Notes under the pieces: model-generated
Database searches by the model: none
Told to the model about the DNA's origin: nothing
The model's input: only the letters and a program-made list of their open reading frames with translations
In this document: positions 51,154 through 60,607 of the stretch, in pieces
Layout: each line of letters opens with the position of its first letter
How positions within the stretch are numbered: position 1 is the first letter of the stretch
Source: Bacteroidales bacterium
GTDB taxonomy: Bacteria; Bacteroidota; Bacteroidia; Bacteroidales; VadinHA17
Reading direction: 5' to 3'
Length of the DNA: 64,000 nucleotides
NCBI GenBank assembly: GCA_016715075.1
Contig: JADKBK010000009.1
Span: forward strand, 62,001 to 126,000
Position numbers and translations under genes: made by a program

Positions 51154-52170
51154 TCATGGAGAGTTTTTCAGTACAACGGTTTGAATATGTGATGCTATCG
51201 CGGCATGACCAGCATCATTAGGATGTAACCCGTCTGTTGAGAGCAGTAAAGTTCCCCCGGAATTTTTCATGTAGATATAGATATCAACAAACTGACATCC
51301 AAACTCAGTTCCCAATTCTCTGACAGACTGAACATGATCAATTAATCTTTGTTCTGTTGCTGCCGTTAAAACACCATCCTCGAAATATGAATCACGACCA
51401 GCCTGGGTAGAATAATAGGGAGAAATCAGGAGAATGTCTTCACTTAAATAACCTTTGTCGTTTAGAATCTGCAATACTTCACTGTACTGTTGCTTAAATT
51501 TTGCAACAGTCCATCCGTCAAAATTAAATCCCACGTCGTTTGTCCCAAAAGCCAGGCACAATTTAATCCGTTTGGATGAAGTATTCTGTTCAACTTCTTC
51601 AACTGCGTCCCTGAAATTAGGTACCCCGGCAGGATTTACAGGTACCGTGTTCTGAAGCGAGGCACCGCTTACGCCATAATTTATTACTGCAAATAATTTA
51701 CTCTTACCAAAAAGGCTCACCCAGCAATGATCAGGATCTGAAGCTCCAACTCCTTCAGTTATGGAATCACCAAAGAATATAACAGTATCACCTTCAACAA
51801 TCATGGGATTGGTTGTAAAAGAGAGTTCATTGCCATATGCAGTGCCTTCCTTATTGGTTGCGTATGCCCTTACAAAATATGTGGTATTGGAGTGTAATCC
51901 GGTTAAATGACTGGTAAAAATACCTGAACTGATGGCTTCAGTTGTCTTGCTATCAGCGGTTGTTGGATGTCTGTCAGTGCTCCAGCAAACCCCCAGATCA
52001 GTTACCTCTTCACCTCCTGATTCTGTCAGATTACCTCCTGAAGCAGCACTTGTCCGGGTTATTTCGGTAATATCTGAAGTGATTATAACCGGCACTGACG
52101 AGTCTTTTCTACAGGATGGAATAATTAGCAGGAATGCGAGTGAATAAATTAAGGCGAAAGCTTTTTTCAT
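51154..52170 (-). CDS. SGNH/GDSL-hydrolase lipoprotein with fibronectin-like domain
   Basis: A protein of about 338 residues starting MKKAFALIYSLAFLLIIPSC. Its N-terminal domain (GVCWSTDRHPTTADSKT ... TYFVRAYATNKEGTAYGNEL) is the same as in the FISUMP lipoprotein at 50013. An SGNH hydrolase follows: FFGDSITEG (catalytic Ser), LAFGTNDV and DGLHPNDAGH (catalytic Asp/His). It may be a carbohydrate esterase or lipase-like enzyme. The substrate is not identified. Confidence 0.88.
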   Translation of the reverse strand: MKKAFALIYSLAFLLIIPSCRKDSSVPVIITSDITEITRTSAASGGNLTESGGEEVTDLGVCWSTDRHPTTADSKTTEAISSGIFTSHLTGLHSNTTYFVRAYATNKEGTAYGNELSFTTNPMIVEGDTVIFFGDSITEGVGASDPDHCWVSLFGKSKLFAVINYGVSGASLQNTVPVNPAGVPNFRDAVEEVEQNTSSKRIKLCLAFGTNDVGFNFDGWTVAKFKQQYSEVLQILNDKGYLSEDILLISPYYSTQAGRDSYFEDGVLTAATEQRLIDHVQSVRELGTEFGCQFVDIYIYMKNSGGTLLLSTDGLHPNDAGHAAIASHIQTVVLKNSP

Positions 52171-52415
52171 ACAACGATTCATGATTATTCCAAAATTGAT
52201 AAAAATAAATTATCAAATTCTTAAAACAGACCTAAAAAAAAAATTACCACTCCAACGGAAACCATAATCCCGGATTGGCTTGTATATTCTTCAATTATTT
52301 CTGAAATTTACCCGATCAGTCACTGGAATCTAAAAAAATCGGGACACAGATTATTATAAACATACAAAACTATTGAGCAGGTCAGAATTATATAACAGAT
52401 TATAGTCAAACAGAA

Positions 52416-52634
52416 ATGGAAGAAAACGAAAAAACCCTGCAAAAAAAGATTTCGGAAGCTCTTATAAATCAGTTTCCTGATTTAAAACCCAAGATTGCAA
52501 AACTGGATGAAAAGAGTTTTATCTATGAGCTGGAGAAACATAATAACTACACCTATTTTTCAGTAAAATATCAGCTCACTCCCTCAGGAGCAATGCAAAT
52601 AGATTGGGAAAATGCAGAATTAACTGTTATATAA
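52416..52634 (+). CDS. Hypothetical 72-residue protein
   Basis: A charged protein (MEENEKTLQKKISEALINQF...) with a helical N-half and a beta-like C-half (YTYFSVKYQLTPSGAMQIDW). No signal peptide. No family recognised. It stands alone on the plus strand between leftward genes. The coding call is moderate. Confidence 0.5.
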   Translation: MEENEKTLQKKISEALINQFPDLKPKIAKLDEKSFIYELEKHNNYTYFSVKYQLTPSGAMQIDWENAELTVI

Positions 52635-52720
52635 ACAGCTGATGAAAAAGTTGTGAAGAACAAACCTGAGCAGAGTAACAACCAATGCCTGCTAAGATTT
52701 GCCCTAAATAAAGCTTGCTT

Positions 52721-53353
52721 TTACTTCCCTCCGAACAGATATCCTATAGAGATTCCGATAACCTGATTTTTTATCTCTGTATCGTCTGATGAATCGGGGG
52801 ATAGATTTGCCAGTCCCAGACCATACTGAGCAGTAATCAGCAAACCGTTGATATTGACTCCGGCTCCTATATTCAAACCAAAATCGAGTGGTTTCATGTC
52901 ATCATCAATTGTTGAACCGTATGAAATATCAAGAGATTCCCCGCTACTTTTAATTTTGCCGGTAAAACCATAAGCCACATAAGGCCCTGCAAACAGGTTA
53001 AGTTTTGTTGTGCCTGCGCCGAAGCTATAAAGTACATTTACCGGAACTTCAATAACACCAGGTGACATCGTTAGTTCAAATGCTTGTTCGAGCAGTGAAA
53101 GTTCATATTTTGAGCCTTTCGAAGAGAATAAAATTCCAGGTTGAAGTTTCAGATTTTCAGTCAGTCCAATTTCAGATATAATACCTGCATGGAATCCAAT
53201 AAGCATCTTGGGGTCAAGGCTTAAGCCTGAGGATTTCAATGTCATTGTTGATAAATTCACGCCCGCTTTCGGACCAAATTTAACCTGTGCCTGCACACCG
53301 GTAACAGCGAACATAATGAAAAGTGCAAATAATAATCTCAGTGAGTTTTTCAT
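52721..53353 (-). CDS. Outer-membrane beta-barrel protein (PorT-like)
   Basis: A 210-residue protein with a signal peptide (MKNSLRLLFALFIMFAVTGVQAQ) and an opening VKFGPKAGVNLSTM typical of Bacteroidota outer-membrane beta-barrels. Alternating hydrophobic strands (LKLQPGILFSSKGS, GLNIGAGVNINGLLITAQYG) end in a terminal strand GISIGYLFGGK. The specific function is not known. Confidence 0.88.
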   Translation of the reverse strand: MKNSLRLLFALFIMFAVTGVQAQVKFGPKAGVNLSTMTLKSSGLSLDPKMLIGFHAGIISEIGLTENLKLQPGILFSSKGSKYELSLLEQAFELTMSPGVIEVPVNVLYSFGAGTTKLNLFAGPYVAYGFTGKIKSSGESLDISYGSTIDDDMKPLDFGLNIGAGVNINGLLITAQYGLGLANLSPDSSDDTEIKNQVIGISIGYLFGGK

Positions 53354-53785
53354 AGGTAAATTCTTAAGTGCAGTCTACTCATACAGCTTTTCGACATCCG
53401 CTCCGTACTCTCTTCTGGATTTTCCGGAAACTCCATTAAATTCAAATTTAAATTGTCCGATACGACGGGGTTATTACCTGATCCAACAGGTATTAAACTC
53501 CACATCCCTGCATCAAAGTTACGCGGATTCATTAAATAAGTCATCTTTATTTACCTGCCACTCACAAAACTATGCCGCTTGTCTGGCACTATATCATTAT
53601 CAAATGGTTCCCGTCTTTTAAATTTTTCCCATATATTTTCATTTATGTCCATTCATTTCATTTTATTTCCAATGATTCAATGGATTTTATTTATAACTTT
53701 ATGATGAAGATTAGTACCCTAATCAGGACTTTTAAATCTTAATTCCTGATCATATACCCGAGAAAAAATGTAATAAAAGCCTCTC
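53354..53785. other. Gap between divergent beta-barrel and phosphatase-superfamily genes
   Basis: About 430 bases. It holds an out-of-place 64-codon minus frame (53350-53544) whose start is not linked to any feature. Nothing else was recognised. Confidence 0.4.
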
Positions 53786-54760
53786 ATGAAAATCCTTAAA
53801 AAAATTTTTAAAGTCATTATTATCCTGATAGTTATTGGCCTGGCAGGCTTTGTCGGAATGATTATTTACGCTCTGATATCTGATTACACCCCGGAGGAGA
53901 AGAGTACTATTTCTGTAAATGAATCTCCTACTGTAGTGAACGATACATCAGAGCTTACTCTTATGACCTGGAATATAGGGTATTGCGGTCTCGACAGGGA
54001 TATGGATTTTTTTTATGACGGGGGCACCAAAGTTTTTACTCCTAAGGAAAAATGTATTGAGAATCAGGCTGCTGTGGAAAATTTTCTGATGCTGAATGAC
54101 AGTATTGACTTCTTATTCATTCAGGAGATCGATAAGGCGAGCAAGAGAAGTTATCGTATTAATCAGTATGATTCACTCGCCGGTAAACTGGAATCTATGA
54201 AAGGCTTTTTTGCAAAAAACTATGATGTTTTTTTTGTACCCTTACCACCAGCATCCCCCATGGGGCAAGTATTATCAGGACTATCTACTTTCAGTAAGGG
54301 TCAGCCATCTGTCTCCATACGCTACTCTTTCCCTGGCGAATATGGATTCCCAAAGCAGCTTTTCATGCTTGACAGGTGTTTTCTGGTGAACAGATATCCG
54401 CTTACCAATGGACGGGAACTTATCATTATAAACACTCATAATGAAGCATTTGATAAAGGAAATATTCGCAAAGCCCAGATGGCATATTTAAGAGAGTTTA
54501 TTCTGTCCGAGTATAATAAAAATAATTATATTATCACGGGTGGTGACTGGAACCAGACTCCTCCGGCATTCAGACCTGCTTTTGCCAGCAATGTACCGGA
54601 TACTGCAAATCTTGCAATCCCGGAGGACTTTTTGCCTTCAGGCTGGAAATGGCTCTTCGATAATACAAATCCATCGGAACGTGAGGTAGTTAAAGCCTAT
54701 GACGCCTCCGTTACACCAACAACTATCTACGATTTTTTTTCTTATATCACCGAATATTAA
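53786..54760 (+). CDS. Endonuclease/exonuclease/phosphatase-family protein (C-terminus frameshifted)
   Basis: A DNase I-like metal enzyme with an N-terminal membrane anchor (residues 9-29, VIIILIVIGLAGFVGMIIYAL). Blocks seen are LMTWNIGYCG, FLFIQEIDKAS and IITGGDWNQTP, all part of the EEP fold. The frame stops at 54760, but the final conserved SDHNPV motif lies in the next frame. Removing one T from the T8 run at 54733-54740 reads DFFLISPNIKAVSVK...NSDHNPVIVKVKLNQ and stops at 54845. The intact gene is thus probably 53786-54845. Substrate unknown. Confidence 0.9.
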   Translation: MKILKKIFKVIIILIVIGLAGFVGMIIYALISDYTPEEKSTISVNESPTVVNDTSELTLMTWNIGYCGLDRDMDFFYDGGTKVFTPKEKCIENQAAVENFLMLNDSIDFLFIQEIDKASKRSYRINQYDSLAGKLESMKGFFAKNYDVFFVPLPPASPMGQVLSGLSTFSKGQPSVSIRYSFPGEYGFPKQLFMLDRCFLVNRYPLTNGRELIIINTHNEAFDKGNIRKAQMAYLREFILSEYNKNNYIITGGDWNQTPPAFRPAFASNVPDTANLAIPEDFLPSGWKWLFDNTNPSEREVVKAYDASVTPTTIYDFFSYITEY

Positions 54761-54828
54761 GGCTGTATCTGTAAAATGTATAAATCTGAACTTTGCGAAT
54801 TCAGATCATAATCCGGTGATTGTAAAGG

Positions 54829-55056
54829 TTAAATTGAATCAGTAAACTTTACTTCCGATTCAGGGACAGATACTCTTATAAAAGTCAGCTCACCGCTCTT
54901 ATTATAGGTAAAAGTCCCCACATAACAGGAGCCTTTGCTTCCATAGAGATTTACGCGGAAGGTGCCAATGTGCCGGATGTGGTCCTGGATATTAACTTCC
55001 TGTCGCCTTTCATTATTATGTAAACGCTGATAATTCAGAAGATACTTATAAATCAA
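54829..55056 (-). CDS. Possible small ORF at the end of the beta-barrel gene
   Basis: A 75-codon frame (MIYKYLLNYQRLHNNERR...) with a beta-like C-half (CYVGTFTYNKSGELTFIRVS). Its start overlaps the end of the gene at 55046 by about 10 bases, and its end overlaps the restored end of the phosphatase-superfamily gene. The beta pattern is suggestive, but there is no known family. A chance frame is possible. Confidence 0.25.
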   Translation of the reverse strand: MIYKYLLNYQRLHNNERRQEVNIQDHIRHIGTFRVNLYGSKGSCYVGTFTYNKSGELTFIRVSVPESEVKFTDSI

Positions 55057-55753
55057 AATTCACGCCTATCATTACATGAGGCATGAATTTAGGCTGTCTT
55101 ATTGCTTTATCAGCATCTTTATAGTTAAACAAGCTATTATCGTTCTGATTGTCATTTTTAGGGTTTACATTATCATTGTCAGGGCTATATGATGTATCGT
55201 GTCCCGACATTGTCGAAGGGAAATAGAAATCAAGTCCGTAATTTAGAACAAGTTCGATGTTTTTAATCAGATGAAAATGATTTTCAAGGTCCACTCCTAT
55301 TCCAAACTGGTGCGACTTGACCTCAAAGTCTTCATTACCGCCAACATATTTAAAATCACCCATGAAACTGGAAAATCTCGGACCTAAAACCAGGTATGAA
55401 TCTTCAATATTAAAAATTGTTTTAGGTATCATAAAATCAAGTCTGTAATCGATTGACCGGCCTTTTTTTTCAGGTGTTCCATTGGTTGCATTATTTACAA
55501 AGATACGCCTGGCATCTGCAGCATTACCGGGATTGAGAAAAGTATAACCTATACCGAACCGTAACTGAAAAGGAAAATCTTTCTCAAAATTACGGGCGGT
55601 AAAGTTGCCCTGCACACCAAAACCTCTGTTGTATCCGGTTATTATACCAGCAGTATACTTAAGATGACTGCCGGATTTGTCCTGACCGGATAAAATTGTG
55701 AAACATCCTAAGCAATATACTGCTGCAACTGTTAAGATCTTTTTTACTTTCAT
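55046..55753 (-). CDS. Outer-membrane beta-barrel protein
   Basis: A 235-residue exported protein with a signal peptide (MKVKKILTVAAVYCLGCFTILSGQ) and alternating strands (LKYTAGIITGYNRGFGVQGNF, FQLRFGIGYTFLNPG, FGIGVDLENHFHLI), ending MIGVNFDL. It carries a low-complexity Asp/Asn stretch (DNDNVNPKNDNQND), a likely surface loop. No family recognised beyond the barrel-like pattern. Confidence 0.8.
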   Translation of the reverse strand: MKVKKILTVAAVYCLGCFTILSGQDKSGSHLKYTAGIITGYNRGFGVQGNFTARNFEKDFPFQLRFGIGYTFLNPGNAADARRIFVNNATNGTPEKKGRSIDYRLDFMIPKTIFNIEDSYLVLGPRFSSFMGDFKYVGGNEDFEVKSHQFGIGVDLENHFHLIKNIELVLNYGLDFYFPSTMSGHDTSYSPDNDNVNPKNDNQNDNSLFNYKDADKAIRQPKFMPHVMIGVNFDL

Positions 55754-56208
55754 CCTCTGAAATTATTTTTAATTAATACTCTGACCTATTGCCTTACAGA
55801 CAATTTATAACGCAGAAGAATTAGAAATATTTTCCGAAAATTGATCAGAGAAACAGGATGTGATAAAAAGAGGTAAATAGGGCGGATCCTAAGGATTAAA
55901 ATGTCTGATCAGCTGATTACATAAAGTGCCTCAGTATGAACTTAATATTTAAAAATAGTTGATTTTTACAATAATTTGTTGTAAATTGGATCAACATATG
56001 AAATTTTCATTTTCACGAAGATTAATATTTCTTAAGGCAAATTCTCATAAATACAATATAAAGAAAAAAAAAACTGAGAATTCCGTACAAATTTCTCATT
56101 CGTTTGTTATATGTATTGGAATTGACCTTATCCATCTTTCAGTTTAACGCATTAGGATTTAATTTAGAGATGAACAGGTCAATACAAATGACATAATGTG
56201 GTGTTGAT
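55754..56208. other. Gap before T9SS cargo gene
   Basis: 455 bases. The 62-codon plus frame at 55959 has no supporting features. A+T rich. No terminator or RNA recognised. Confidence 0.4.
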
Positions 56209-58140
56209 ATGAAACAAGTTTTTTGTTCCATCGTGGGTAGAATTGACAAATTTTATTTTAAAGGATTTTTTATTGGCCTTGTTTTGCTGATAATGGTTCC
56301 CGTTAGCGGGTATAGTCAGAAGCGATGCTCCGATCCTCCGTCAATAACACTTGGCGAAAGCAGTGGCACAACCTGCTATACGTCCCCTGTAACAATTAGC
56401 GGAAATATAATCGGAGGCAGTGCAACAGCTGTAACAATTTCAACTGACGGAAATGGATCAGTGGTTCCTGCATCTGCCAGTTCATCACCATTCGATTTTA
56501 CTTACATACCTGACAGTAATGATGCAGGCAGTGTTGTAACCATAACGGTGATAACCAATAATCCCCGGGGATCTCCCTGCAAAGCTGACAGGGCAACTTA
56601 TGTGCTTACCGTGATCTCTAATCCCCCTCCACCAGTTATTGAAAATATTATCCAGACAACCTGCACCTCCTCGACGGGTGATGTTGAATTAAGCGGATTG
56701 CCAACCTATGCTGACTGGACAGTCACTACCAGTCCCGGTGGAATGACAATATCCGGATCAGGAGCTACGGCGGTCATACCTCATCTAACAGCAGGAACAT
56801 ATACTTTCCGTGTCTCTGTTTCCTCCGGCTGTATGTCCTCTCCTTCGGCTCAGGCTGAGATAAATGAACAACCCGGTTTTCCATCCCCCCCGCTTCCTGG
56901 TATGATAACAGGACCTACATGCTCAATAACAACAGGGAGTGTGATTATGACTGGTCTGCCTGCCACGGGAACGTGGACTCTGATACGTTATCCCGGTACA
57001 ATTAGTACCTCAGGAACAGGAACAAGCACTACAGTAACAGGTCTTCCGCCCGGAACGTTCAATTTTACGGTAAGCAGTACAGCAGGATGTGTATCCGGTT
57101 TGTCACCGGATGTCATAATACCCGGTCGACCTCCGGTACCAGCACCTCCCGTGATAGGGACAATTATACAACCTACTTTTGAAATCCCGACTGGGAGTGT
57201 GATACTGAACGGCTTACCTGGAACGGGAACATGGACAATTATTCAAACCCCGGGAGATATCGGATCGACAGGCTCAGGCACTTCTTTTACAGTGACAGGA
57301 CTTGAAGCTGGAATATATACTTTCAGTGTAACAAATGTTTCAGGCTGTTCCTCTACCGAATCATCTGAAGTTGCAATTATTATCCCTGAGAGACCTGAAA
57401 TAGTCATTACCGATCCCTCCCCTGTTTGTTATCCGGCAACAGCAGATCTGACAGCACCTGAGATCACAGCAGGATCGACTCAGGGATTGGTCTACACCTA
57501 CTGGATCAATAATCTGGCAACTTCACCAATGCAAACACCAGCTGCTGCGCCTGAGGGGACATTTTACATAAAGGGCACAACATCTTCCGGCACTTTTGAT
57601 ATTAAACCGGTAAATGTCACTGTAACTGAGATGCCTGATGCAAACGCCGGTTCTGATCAGATCCTGGGATTTCAGTATACGGCCATACTTGAAGCAACTC
57701 TTGGAGAAGGAGAGTCAGGTATCTGGTTTTCAGATTCAGGTAAAGTTGTTTTCAGTGATCCAACCGATCCACTGAGCTCAGTAAACAATCTTTCGGATGG
57801 GAATAATTTTTTATTCTGGATAGTAACAAACAACGTATGCCCTGCAGACACAGATAAAGTTGCCGTTACTGTCGGGGAAATGATAATTCCTACATTGATA
57901 ACTCCGAATGGAGATACCAAAAACGAGTTTTTCATCATAAATGGAATTGAAACCCTGGGCAAAACTGAATTAACTGTCTTTGACAGAAAAGGAATTCAGA
58001 TCTTCAGGAACACGGAATATAACAATAAGTGGAATGGTGTAGATTATAACGACAATCCACTTATGAACGATACTTATTTTTATCGCCTGAAATCATCAAA
58101 AGGCAAGTCCTACAGCGGGTATATAGTAATTAGAAGATAA
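56209..58140 (+). CDS. T9SS type B sorting-domain protein (gliding-motility-associated C-terminus)
   Basis: A 643-residue exported protein. Signal segment near residues 18-36 (FKGFFIGLVLLIMVPVSG), then several Ig-like/PKD-like repeats rich in Thr, Ser, Gly and Pro (GLPATGTWTLI, GLPGTGTWTI, with GT-TVTGL motifs about 90-100 residues apart), and the C-terminal gliding-motility (CHU_C) domain: PTLITPNGDTKNEFFI, LTVFDRKGIQIFRN, WNGVDYNDNPLMNDTYFYRL. This domain directs export by the type IX system and surface anchoring. Probably an adhesin. Confidence 0.92.
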   Translation: MKQVFCSIVGRIDKFYFKGFFIGLVLLIMVPVSGYSQKRCSDPPSITLGESSGTTCYTSPVTISGNIIGGSATAVTISTDGNGSVVPASASSSPFDFTYIPDSNDAGSVVTITVITNNPRGSPCKADRATYVLTVISNPPPPVIENIIQTTCTSSTGDVELSGLPTYADWTVTTSPGGMTISGSGATAVIPHLTAGTYTFRVSVSSGCMSSPSAQAEINEQPGFPSPPLPGMITGPTCSITTGSVIMTGLPATGTWTLIRYPGTISTSGTGTSTTVTGLPPGTFNFTVSSTAGCVSGLSPDVIIPGRPPVPAPPVIGTIIQPTFEIPTGSVILNGLPGTGTWTIIQTPGDIGSTGSGTSFTVTGLEAGIYTFSVTNVSGCSSTESSEVAIIIPERPEIVITDPSPVCYPATADLTAPEITAGSTQGLVYTYWINNLATSPMQTPAAAPEGTFYIKGTTSSGTFDIKPVNVTVTEMPDANAGSDQILGFQYTAILEATLGEGESGIWFSDSGKVVFSDPTDPLSSVNNLSDGNNFLFWIVTNNVCPADTDKVAVTVGEMIIPTLITPNGDTKNEFFIINGIETLGKTELTVFDRKGIQIFRNTEYNNKWNGVDYNDNPLMNDTYFYRLKSSKGKSYSGYIVIRR

Positions 58141-58147
58141 ATACCGT

Positions 58148-59119
58148 TTATAATTCCTTGTTAGACCAGATAAGTGAACTTGCCCCGAGAACAGCTGCAT
58201 TATGAGTACTTAACTCTGAAGCCAGGAGTTTGACTTTATCCTTGTATATACTCAAAAGGTTTTCCTCCATATATTCCTGTGCCGGTTCAAATATCAGGTC
58301 CTTTGCCAGGGCCAGCCCTCCAAAAAGAAATATGGCTTCAGGATTAGTATGGGCCACCACATCGGCCAGTTTGAATCCAAGCATCCTCCCGGTATGTGTG
58401 AATGCCCTCTTAGCTATGTAGTCACCACGAACTGCAGCATCATGAATAACTTTTGCGTCCAGCTCATTAAAGCTGTACTTTCTCAGTTCACTGGGAGCAT
58501 TGCTGTCAGCCATAATCTTCAGCAGAGATCTTTTTAGTCCGGTTGCTGAAACATAAGTCTCCAGGCACCCTTTCCTTCCACATCCGCAATCGCGGTTTGA
58601 CGGCCCAGGACGAATGGCTGTATGACCGATCTCTCCTGCAAAACCATCGTGTCCGTAAACAAGTTTGCCATCAATTACAAATCCGCTTCCCAACCCGGTA
58701 CCAAGTGTTATAACAACAAAATTCTTCATCCCCTTGGCGCCGCCATATATCATCTCCCCTACCGCAGCAGCATTAGCATCGTTAGTGACTATAACTGGAA
58801 GAGTGGTATACTTATTAAATAAACCTGCAAGGGGAATAATCCCTTTCCATTTAAGATCAGCAGCATGCTCAATAGTTCCCTTATTAATATTCCCCATAGG
58901 AGCGCCAATTCCATAGCCAACTACTTCAATACCGGCGCCTATCTTCTCTTTGGTCACCAGAATCTTTTCATACAGTGCTGCCACAAAAACCTCAACCTCC
59001 TCATAATCCGTTGTTTTAAGTGAATCCTCCCCATGAATTTTACCATTCCTGTCAACAAAACCAAATACAGTATTAGTTCCGCCAATATCTATGCCTACTG
59101 CTACTGAAGTCTTTACCAT
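58148..59119 (-). CDS. ROK-family sugar kinase
   Basis: A 323-residue glucokinase-like protein. N-terminal VGIDIGGTNTVFGFVD (phosphate-binding), VVITLGTGLGSGFVIDGK, and the zinc motif IGHTAIRPGPSNRDCGCGRKGC near residue 175, and LFGGLALAKDLI. The zinc motif and length match ROK kinases that phosphorylate glucose or N-acetyl sugars. No transport gene is adjacent, so the sugar is uncertain. Confidence 0.93.
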   Translation of the reverse strand: MVKTSVAVGIDIGGTNTVFGFVDRNGKIHGEDSLKTTDYEEVEVFVAALYEKILVTKEKIGAGIEVVGYGIGAPMGNINKGTIEHAADLKWKGIIPLAGLFNKYTTLPVIVTNDANAAAVGEMIYGGAKGMKNFVVITLGTGLGSGFVIDGKLVYGHDGFAGEIGHTAIRPGPSNRDCGCGRKGCLETYVSATGLKRSLLKIMADSNAPSELRKYSFNELDAKVIHDAAVRGDYIAKRAFTHTGRMLGFKLADVVAHTNPEAIFLFGGLALAKDLIFEPAQEYMEENLLSIYKDKVKLLASELSTHNAAVLGASSLIWSNKEL

Positions 59120-59402
59120 AAGTCTCAGAATATTTTATTTCTTTTTGTAAATATAACTTATTACAACTAAAAATTCAACCGGTTAATCAATGAATACTCT
59201 CCGTTAATCATGGATATCTTTCTCTTGATCAAAATGGCTGAAGATAAATGCATCTAAACCCCATCAATTCAGCATTTAACACTATCTTTAATATTGGATT
59301 TATTATCAAAAAATATGATTAATCCAATTGAAAATCCGGATTTAAAAAGCTTAATTATCCGGAATAAAATTCAGCCGGTTCAGAAATAAATTACCAGGGA
59401 AA

Positions 59403-59789
59403 ATGTTTATGCTGGGGAAAAAAATATTATCCACAAATTGCAAACCTGAGATTATTCTTAATCCTGAAGGGACAATTATAATCCGGGGACGTTCAATGAT
59501 AGGAAACATGAATGAACTGGCAGATGAAATAGAGACCTGGCTTGATAAATATATTGCCAATCCGGCTGAGGTAACCCATGTCGACTTTTGCCTGGAATAT
59601 TTTAATAAAGCAAATACAAAAGTTATTATCTCTCTGCTCAGGAAGGTTGAATCTCTGACTCTCACCAACAAAAAATACATCATTAACTGGTTTTACGAGG
59701 AAGGCGACTATGATATTCTTGAGAAGGGAGAATTTTTCTCATCAGAATTAAAGATCCCTTTTAATTTTATCGAGATATTTGATTCTTAG
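59403..59789 (+). CDS. SiaC-family (DUF1987) protein lacking the phospho-threonine
   Basis: A 128-residue protein with the SiaC layout: IIIRGRSMIGNMNELADEIETWLD, FCLEYFNKANTKVIISLL, INWFYEEGDYDILEKGEFF. The position of Thr68 in the other SiaC protein of this window (YFNTSS) is Lys here (YFNKAN, Lys69). It may therefore escape phosphorylation by a SiaB kinase, an inference. It stands alone, with no kinase next to it. Confidence 0.82.
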   Translation: MFMLGKKILSTNCKPEIILNPEGTIIIRGRSMIGNMNELADEIETWLDKYIANPAEVTHVDFCLEYFNKANTKVIISLLRKVESLTLTNKKYIINWFYEEGDYDILEKGEFFSSELKIPFNFIEIFDS

Positions 59790-59908
59790 TCTGGCAGAAA
59801 TTTCCAGCATATCCGGAATTGTCTTACCTGTAATGTAAATCCATTAAGTTGCTGCCATAAAAATCCGGATAAATACAGAGTGAATCGACTCATTTTAAAT
59901 CCCATTTC

Positions 59909-60364
59909 TCAGGATCCTGGTGTAAGATACCTCTTCTCATAAATAAATGGTTTCTCTGTTTTCATTACCAGGTAACAAAACTCTATCCCTGTAATCTTAT
60001 TTTCATCATATCTGATAACCAGACCGCTTTGTTCATTCTTCGTCTGTGTTTTCGATAAAAGAGGAAATCTTCCTCCGTCAAAGACAATTATTTGCTTCCC
60101 GCTTACACTGTTAAGACATTGTACTATGTTAAAACTGAGTCTTCTCCTGAACCTTCCCCTGAATAAAAATTTGCCGTAACATCTGTTAAGCCAGCCGATA
60201 AAAGCCTCCTTATCTGAATTTACAATTTCAAAATTCTGATTCTGAATCGAAAACAGGCCTTCATCCGACAGCAGGCTGGCAACATTGGTAATGCTAAAAG
60301 AGGATATGGCTTCTGCCAATTCTGTTATAAGGCTAATTTTGTAAGGTTTGATCTTCGAATGCAT
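59909..60364 (-). CDS. Hypothetical protein
   Basis: A 151-residue protein (MHSKIKPYKISLITELAEAI...) with no signal. The mixed helix-sheet pattern (VASLLSDEGLFSIQNQNFEI ... GLVIRYDENKITGIEFCYLV) may suggest an NTF2-like fold, but this is only a reading. No family assigned. Confidence 0.55.
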   Translation of the reverse strand: MHSKIKPYKISLITELAEAISSFSITNVASLLSDEGLFSIQNQNFEIVNSDKEAFIGWLNRCYGKFLFRGRFRRRLSFNIVQCLNSVSGKQIIVFDGGRFPLLSKTQTKNEQSGLVIRYDENKITGIEFCYLVMKTEKPFIYEKRYLTPGS

Positions 60365-60470
60365 TCCCTAAAGTAATTATATAATAAAGATATCAAAAAC
60401 CTTTTAATAAAATCTCCGGAATAATTAAATATGATGGAATGGGGAACTTCCTCCTTTAAGGACGTAAACA

Positions 60471-60502
60471 AAATAAAAGGGGAAGATATAAAAACTTCCC
60501 CT
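60471..60502 (-). terminator. Intrinsic terminator of the 60608 gene
   Basis: AGGGGAAG (60478-60485) / CTTCCCCT (60495-60502). On the minus strand a T-rich run (TTTTATTTTG) follows, as in a rho-independent terminator. Confidence 0.65.
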
Positions 60503-60607
60503 CTGAATTAGCACCATACCTTAAATATGGCCTCTGGTACACATTGTCAACTGTTAATCATTCAAACAGTTACATCTAACTCTTTAAAACTAAAACCTCT
60601 TATATTA

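Noticed and set aside
53350..53544. Minus-strand ORF of 64 codons upstream of the beta-barrel gene
   Set aside because: No family and no export signal. The phrase NFDAGMWSLIPVGSGNN looks protein-like, so a gene remnant cannot be excluded, but there is too little to call it.
55959..56147. Plus-strand ORF of 62 codons
   Set aside because: A+T-rich, Lys/Ile/Ser biased, no motif. Probably chance.
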